Positions 29,757 through 34,733 of a stretch of DNA of 34,733 nt are shown here, one piece after another. The stretch is taken from positions 1 to 34,733 of the forward strand of contig JAFGUQ010000011.1 in assembly GCA_016938455.1 (NCBI GenBank), read 5' to 3'. Under the pieces are notes generated by a model. That model ran no database searches and had not been told where the DNA came from. It worked only from the letters and a program-made list of their open reading frames with translations. Origin of the DNA: Clostridia bacterium (lineage in GTDB: Bacteria; Bacillota; Clostridia; DUPQ01). The position numbers and the translations under genes were made by a program. The stretch's first letter is position 1. Every line of letters starts with the position of its first letter.

Positions 29757-31236
29757 TAATGTACTGGTAGTTGATGATTCAAAAGTTGATCGTCTGATTA
29801 TCATGAAAACACTTGAAAGCGCGAATTATGATATTAATGTCATTGAGTCTGATGATGGAATTGATATTATTGAAAAAATAAAACTAAATGAAATAAAAGT
29901 AGTCATTCTTGATATTATGATTGGTGACATTGACGGGATAGAGATACTGAAACAGATAAAAGCAGATCAGCAGATCTGTGACACACCTGTCATCATGTGC
30001 TCGTCTTTACATGACAGCTATTCCATTACACAATCTCTAGAGAACGGAGCTTATGATTATTTTGAAAAACCGATATCAAACAAAACACTGAAAATCACAC
30101 TGGCTTTAAAGATAAAAAATGCGCTGGATGTTCGATTCAGACTTGACCATATGAAGTATCTGCAGGAGTATGACTCGCTTACCGGTTTATTATCCCGTAA
30201 AAGCATTGAAAGTGAAATTCAGAAATACAGCGAACGAGGACATATCTTGACTGTAGTTATTCTCGATATTAATGGACTGAGAATCTTAAATGATGCCTAT
30301 GGGCATGATGTAGGAGATAAAATCATCAGAGAAGTCAGTGATGCAGTCAGGTGTGTCAGTGACGGATATCTCTGCTCGGGAAGGTGGGGGAGCGATGAAA
30401 TTATAGTGCTTCTTCCTTTCAGTGTTCAAAAAAGCATTGCCAAGTTCATTGAAAGAGTCAAGGAACAGATTGATTCAACAAGGAAAAATGACTATGGCAT
30501 TACCTTTGGCTGGGCAACTTCGAGACATAATGAGCCTTTTGACCGCCTGACGCAGAATGCTGAAGAAAATTTATACAGCAATAAAATCCTGGAAAAAAGT
30601 AATGTAAGAAGATTAATGATTGATTCAATTATGAACACATTACATCAGAAGAATCCAAGAGAAGAAAAACACTCTGTTCGTGTTAGCATGATCAGTGAAG
30701 CACTTTCTAAAGAACTGGGTTTTTCAGACTATGAAGTTAAAAGAATCACCTTAGCCGCTTTGATGCATGATGTCGGGAAAATTGTCGTTGACGAGAAAAT
30801 TCTGAATAAACCGGGAAAATTAAGTGAGGAAGAGTGGATTTCAATCAAACGTCATCCTGAAATAGGATTTAAAATATTAAGCACATCAACAGATACTATT
30901 GATATAGCGAACTCCGTACTGGTACATCATGAAAGATGGGATGGCAAGGGGTATCCGAAAGGGATAAAAGAAAAAGAGATACCTATTGCAGCCAGAATCA
31001 TTGCGGTAGCAGATGCCTATGACGCCATGACAGCTTACAGGACATACAGAGAAAGGCTGAGCAGTGAAGAGGCTGTTCAGGAAATAGTAAGGTGCAGCGG
31101 GACCCAATTTGATCCTTTGGTAGTGGATGCTTTCATTAAAGTATCAGAGAGCAAGAAAATTGATCAGGAAATGGTTTCTATACATGAAAATCAGAACTTA
31201 ATAAACGAAGAACAGCTTCAAAGTGTCATGATCTGA
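29746..31236 (+). CDS. Response regulator with REC, GGDEF (GSDEI variant) and HD-GYP domains
   Basis: MRNNNVLVVDDSKVDR; VVILDIMIGDIDG; YDSLTGLLSRKSIE...GRWGSDEIIVLLP; HDVGKI, HHERWDGKGYP. Start likely ATG 29746 (ORF track 29725). Confidence 0.93.
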   Translation: MRNNNVLVVDDSKVDRLIIMKTLESANYDINVIESDDGIDIIEKIKLNEIKVVILDIMIGDIDGIEILKQIKADQQICDTPVIMCSSLHDSYSITQSLENGAYDYFEKPISNKTLKITLALKIKNALDVRFRLDHMKYLQEYDSLTGLLSRKSIESEIQKYSERGHILTVVILDINGLRILNDAYGHDVGDKIIREVSDAVRCVSDGYLCSGRWGSDEIIVLLPFSVQKSIAKFIERVKEQIDSTRKNDYGITFGWATSRHNEPFDRLTQNAEENLYSNKILEKSNVRRLMIDSIMNTLHQKNPREEKHSVRVSMISEALSKELGFSDYEVKRITLAALMHDVGKIVVDEKILNKPGKLSEEEWISIKRHPEIGFKILSTSTDTIDIANSVLVHHERWDGKGYPKGIKEKEIPIAARIIAVADAYDAMTAYRTYRERLSSEEAVQEIVRCSGTQFDPLVVDAFIKVSESKKIDQEMVSIHENQNLINEEQLQSVMI

Positions 31237-31288
31237 TTCTTTTTATATTATGATCTTAATTAAAATATCCTCATGTGATGTGTTGCAC

Positions 31289-31317
31289 TTGACAAGTAGC
31301 AAATAGTATTTTATAAT
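31289..31317 (+). promoter_or_regulatory. Consensus sigma-A promoter of greA
   Basis: TTGACA (31289-31294), exactly 17 bp, TATAAT (31312-31317). Confidence 0.9.
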
Positions 31318-31351
31318 TTAAAATCAAAAATATTTAAAGGGAGAACAGAAA

Positions 31352-31828
31352 ATGCCTGATAAAAAGACATTGCTTACATACGAAGGACTAAAAGAGCTGG
31401 AACAAGAACTGGAATTTCTAAAAGGGAAGAAAAGGCTGGAAATTGCAGAGAAAATAAAAGAAGCCCGTTCCTTTGGTGATCTTTCCGAAAATGCTGAATA
31501 TGACGAGGCAAAAAATGAGCAGGCTGCAGTGGAAGCCAGAATTTTGAAAATTGAAAATATATTAAGAAATGCTGAAGTGATTGATGAAGATGAGATAGAT
31601 ATTACAGAAGTACAGGTAGGTTGCAAAGTCAGAATACTTGACCTGGAATATGATGATGAAGAAATATATCATATTGTAGGCTCAACAGAAGCAGAGCCAT
31701 CGAAATGCAGGATTTCAGATGAGTCTCCGGTCGGTTCAGCCATCATGCATAAAAAAGTCGGAAGTGTTGTGCAGGTAGAAACACCATCAGGAGTCATAAA
31801 AATCAAAATACTGGATATCACAAAATAG
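31352..31828 (+). CDS. greA: Transcription elongation factor GreA
   Basis: [57 protein letters not shown]. Confidence 0.97.
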   Translation: MPDKKTLLTYEGLKELEQELEFLKGKKRLEIAEKIKEARSFGDLSENAEYDEAKNEQAAVEARILKIENILRNAEVIDEDEIDITEVQVGCKVRILDLEYDDEEIYHIVGSTEAEPSKCRISDESPVGSAIMHKKVGSVVQVETPSGVIKIKILDITK

Positions 31829-31862
31829 CAGTTGTTAGAAATTAATTAATTATATATAATAA

Positions 31863-31899
31863 ACAATGACAGTTTACTTGATGGTAAACTGTTTATTGT
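31863..31899 (+). other. Hairpin between greA and lysS
   Basis: ACAAT-g-ACAGTTTAC-ttgatg-GTAAACTGT-tt-ATTGT; no clean T-tract, directly upstream of the lysS ribosome-binding site. Confidence 0.6.
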
Positions 31900-31915
31900 A
31901 TAACTGGAGGTAATC

Positions 31916-33397
31916 ATGGAAGAAAATAACAATGTTCAGGATCTAAATGAAATATTAATGGTCAGAAGAGAAAAACTTAAGACATTACAAGATGAAGGAA
32001 AAAACCCTTTTGATATAAAAACTTTCAAAGTCGATTACAGTATCGAAGAGATAATGGAAAAACATGAGCAGCTGACAGAGCAGATATTTACATGTGCCGG
32101 CAGAATCATTGCGAAGAGAGTAATGGGAAAAGCAAGCTTTGCCCATATTCAAGACCGTTCTGGAAAATTACAGCTGTATATCAAGATTGATGAACTGGGC
32201 GAAGAAGTATATGGAGAATTCAAGAAATTTGATATCGGAGATATTGTCGGGGTGACAGGAACTGCTTTTGTGACACAACGCGGTGAAAAATCAGTCAAGG
32301 TGTCTGATATGGTTCTGCTATGCAAATCATTACAGCCGTTACCTGAAAAATGGCATGGTCTGAAGGATGTTGATTTAAGATACAGACAACGATATGTTGA
32401 TTTGATTGTCAATCCTGAAGTAAAGCAGACATTCATCCTTCGTTCAAAAATCATTTCAGCTATCAGAGAATATATGGACAGTAACGGATTTCTTGAAGTG
32501 GATACTCCTGTGCTTCAAAACCATTCTACTAATTCAGCATCACGGCCATTTAAGACACATCATAACACCTTGGATATTGACATGTTCATGAGAGTAGAGA
32601 CTGAACTTGCGCTTAAGAGACTGATTGTCGGTGGACTGGAAAAAGTCTATGAAATGGGTAGAATTTTCAGAAATGAAGGTATGAGTAACAGGCATAATCC
32701 TGAATTCACTTCCATTGAACTATATGAAGCCTATACAGATTACAATGGTATGGCTAGGAGAGTTGAAGAAATTTTTCTATATATAGCTGACAAAGTGTTC
32801 GGTAAGAGAGATTTCACATATCAGGGAACTGACATCAGTCTTAAGACTCCCTTTGAATCCATGACAATGGTGGAAGCAGTAAAGAAATATACCGGGGTTG
32901 ACTTCAATTCTTTTGAATTGGATGATTTGAAAGCAAGAGAAATGGCAAAACTTCATCACATCAAAGTAGAAGATGAGGCTACATGGGGTGGAATATTGAA
33001 TGAGTTTTTTGAAGAAAAAGTGGAAGAACATCTAATTCAACCTACTTTTATTAAGGAGTATCCTATTGAAGTGTCTCCATTAGCAAAAAAAATCGCAGAT
33101 ATGCCACACATGACTGAAAGATTTGAGATTTTTCTGACATCGAGAGAAATCGGAAATGCATTTACTGAATTAAATGACCCAATTGACCAGCGTGAACGAT
33201 TTATAGAACAGGCTAAACAAAAACTCGGCGATGAGGATTACTCAATTGATGAGGATTTCATCCACTCTCTAGAAATCGGAATGCCACCAACAGGAGGATT
33301 AGGACTTGGTGTGGACAGAATGATCATGTTCTTCACTGACAGTGATTCAATCAGAGATGTACTGCTGTTCCCGACCATGAAACCAGCCGAAAGATAG
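31916..33397 (+). CDS. lysS: Lysyl-tRNA synthetase (class II)
   Basis: QDLNEILMVRREKLKTLQDEGKNPF; OB-fold; YRQRYVDLIVNPEVK; GRIFRNEGMSNRHNPEFTSIELYEAY; GLGLGVDRMIMFFTDS. Confidence 0.97.
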   Translation: MEENNNVQDLNEILMVRREKLKTLQDEGKNPFDIKTFKVDYSIEEIMEKHEQLTEQIFTCAGRIIAKRVMGKASFAHIQDRSGKLQLYIKIDELGEEVYGEFKKFDIGDIVGVTGTAFVTQRGEKSVKVSDMVLLCKSLQPLPEKWHGLKDVDLRYRQRYVDLIVNPEVKQTFILRSKIISAIREYMDSNGFLEVDTPVLQNHSTNSASRPFKTHHNTLDIDMFMRVETELALKRLIVGGLEKVYEMGRIFRNEGMSNRHNPEFTSIELYEAYTDYNGMARRVEEIFLYIADKVFGKRDFTYQGTDISLKTPFESMTMVEAVKKYTGVDFNSFELDDLKAREMAKLHHIKVEDEATWGGILNEFFEEKVEEHLIQPTFIKEYPIEVSPLAKKIADMPHMTERFEIFLTSREIGNAFTELNDPIDQRERFIEQAKQKLGDEDYSIDEDFIHSLEIGMPPTGGLGLGVDRMIMFFTDSDSIRDVLLFPTMKPAER

Positions 33398-33400
33398 ATT

Positions 33401-34198
33401 ATGGAAAAAAAAGATGCGTTGCTGATTTTCGGGTTAGATGATAATAGCAGCGAAAAACAGATAAAAGATAAATACAAAGTGTTTCTGAAAATGCTTAAGA
33501 ATAATGAAGTGGACAATATTCAGGAAATAACGACTGCATATAATCTGCTGATGGGCTATGAAAACTATGACAAACTTGATCCTTCTTCAAAAAGTTTTAA
33601 ATTTCGCAGGTTCTTGTTTAATTACCTCAGTTATATCATTATTTTTCTCGGGTTGATCTCGTTGTTTGTTATCCTTATAGTGCCAAAGTTAACAGAAGTA
33701 AAACCTGATTTATCTGTCTCCTTTGTCGGAAGTTTCTTTAATCTTGAATCAGATGAACTGGAACAGACGCTGTATAATAATATCGAAGGACTTGAAAAAC
33801 TGGTAATTGAAGTCATTTATCTGGATATTGACACCTCAGACGGTGAGTATGATGAAGCAGGCAGAGTGAAGCTGGCAGGACTTATCAGTACTAAAGAAGC
33901 GGATATTTTTATTGAAGATGATGAAAATTTTGTTTATTTATCATCAAATGAGGTTTTGATGCCATTAGATGATATAATACCATTGTTAGACCTGAACATT
34001 GATGAATCAAAATTAATCAGGGGTAGAGACCCGGCTGATGGGAAAATTAAGATTTATGGGATTGATGTAAGTACGAACAGAAAGTTAATGACCACTGTCT
34101 ACAGTGGAGTAATAAGAATTTTTTCTATTGCCAAGGAAACACAGCATTTAGATAAGGCTCTGCAGGCCAGCAAATTGATATTAGAGGAGGGTAATTAA
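33401..34198 (+). CDS. Membrane protein with degenerate N-terminal J-domain-like region
   Basis: LLIFGLDDNSSEKQIKDKYKVFLKMLKNNEVDNIQEITTAYNLLMGYE resembles a J-domain without HPD; one TM; acidic C-terminal domain. Confidence 0.6.
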   Translation: MEKKDALLIFGLDDNSSEKQIKDKYKVFLKMLKNNEVDNIQEITTAYNLLMGYENYDKLDPSSKSFKFRRFLFNYLSYIIIFLGLISLFVILIVPKLTEVKPDLSVSFVGSFFNLESDELEQTLYNNIEGLEKLVIEVIYLDIDTSDGEYDEAGRVKLAGLISTKEADIFIEDDENFVYLSSNEVLMPLDDIIPLLDLNIDESKLIRGRDPADGKIKIYGIDVSTNRKLMTTVYSGVIRIFSIAKETQHLDKALQASKLILEEGN

Positions 34199-34201
34199 AC
34201 G

Positions 34202-34501
34202 ATGACTGAGTATGATATTGTAAATAGAGATAATATATACTATGTTGAAGGTGAGATTGATGTAAGTAACTGCAATGAGTTTAAAGAAAATCTGTACCAG
34301 GTTGTTGACAGTACTGAAGGTGACATGGTTCTGAATTTTAAAGAGCTTAAATATATTGACAGTGCAGGTCTTGGGATATTGGTCGGAACCTATAAACGCT
34401 TAAAGGAATTAGAGCGTAAGTTATCAATTTATGACTGCAGCGATAATATAAAGAAACTGTTTTATATTACCAGGCTGAACACATTGATTGATGTAATGTG
34501 A
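34202..34501 (+). CDS. STAS-domain anti-sigma factor antagonist (RsbV/SpoIIAA-like)
   Basis: YYVEGEIDVSNCNEFKENL; LNFKELKYIDSAGLGILVGTYKRLKE with the phosphoacceptor Ser region. Confidence 0.92.
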   Translation: MTEYDIVNRDNIYYVEGEIDVSNCNEFKENLYQVVDSTEGDMVLNFKELKYIDSAGLGILVGTYKRLKELERKLSIYDCSDNIKKLFYITRLNTLIDVM

Positions 34502-34514
34502 TAGGAGAGAAAAA

Positions 34515-34733
34515 ATGCACTGTAATAATAATGTGATAACAATTAAAATGCCAGTCAAAAAAGAATATTCTCAAGTGTTGCGTTTAACAGCATCAGGAGC
34601 CTGTAATCAGGCCGGATTCGATCTTGACGTCATTGAAGACATCAGAGTAGTTGTTTCAGAGGTGCTGAATTGCCTTCTTGAAGCCGGGTCTGCTCAATTT
34701 GAAGTATCGTTCACCATAGAAAATGAAAAAGTC
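34515..34733 (+). CDS. RsbW/SpoIIAB-like anti-sigma ATPase, truncated by window end
   Basis: MHCNNNVITIKMPVKKEYSQVLRLTASGACNQAGFDLDVIEDIRVVVSEVLNCLLEAGSAQFEVSFTIENEKV... Confidence 0.8.
   Translation, partial: MHCNNNVITIKMPVKKEYSQVLRLTASGACNQAGFDLDVIEDIRVVVSEVLNCLLEAGSAQFEVSFTIENEKV

Overview
AT-rich window from a Bacillota (Clostridia-like) chromosome, densely packed with operons. In order: the 3' end of an EF-G-like GTPase; a DUF4349 lipoprotein gene broken by an in-frame TAG; a reduced ctsR-radA-carD-yacL-ispD operon with ispF converging on the opposite strand; a SCIFF-maturase-type radical SAM gene (scfB-like) followed by a HAD phosphatase; a DUF6106-like protein; a GH18/copper-amine-oxidase-N protein; MgtC; flavin reductase; ddl; murI; DUF1934; argS; two tandem S41-family proteins, the second without its catalytic residues; a GHL6-like glycosidase; pyrG; a regulatory block of TetR, Cys-rich PAS kinase, single-domain receiver, membrane kinase, hybrid kinase-REC-HPt and REC-GGDEF-HD-GYP; greA; lysS; a membrane J-domain-like protein; a STAS anti-anti-sigma protein; and a truncated RsbW-like ATPase. 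The best candidate for an undescribed system is the TetR-linked phosphorelay/c-di-GMP block (about 23.06-31.24 kb). The same 6-4-6 inverted repeat, GTTAGT-N4-ACTAAC, lies just downstream of the -10 elements of both the tetR promoter and the hybrid-kinase promoter. Other highlights are a CtsR box in front of a ctsR operon lacking mcsA, mcsB, clpC and disA, the pseudoprotease paralogue, the CAG-to-TAG-type interruption, and perfect consensus promoters (TTGACA-N17-TATAAT) on both carD and greA. All product calls come from reading motifs in the translations; no database searches were run.
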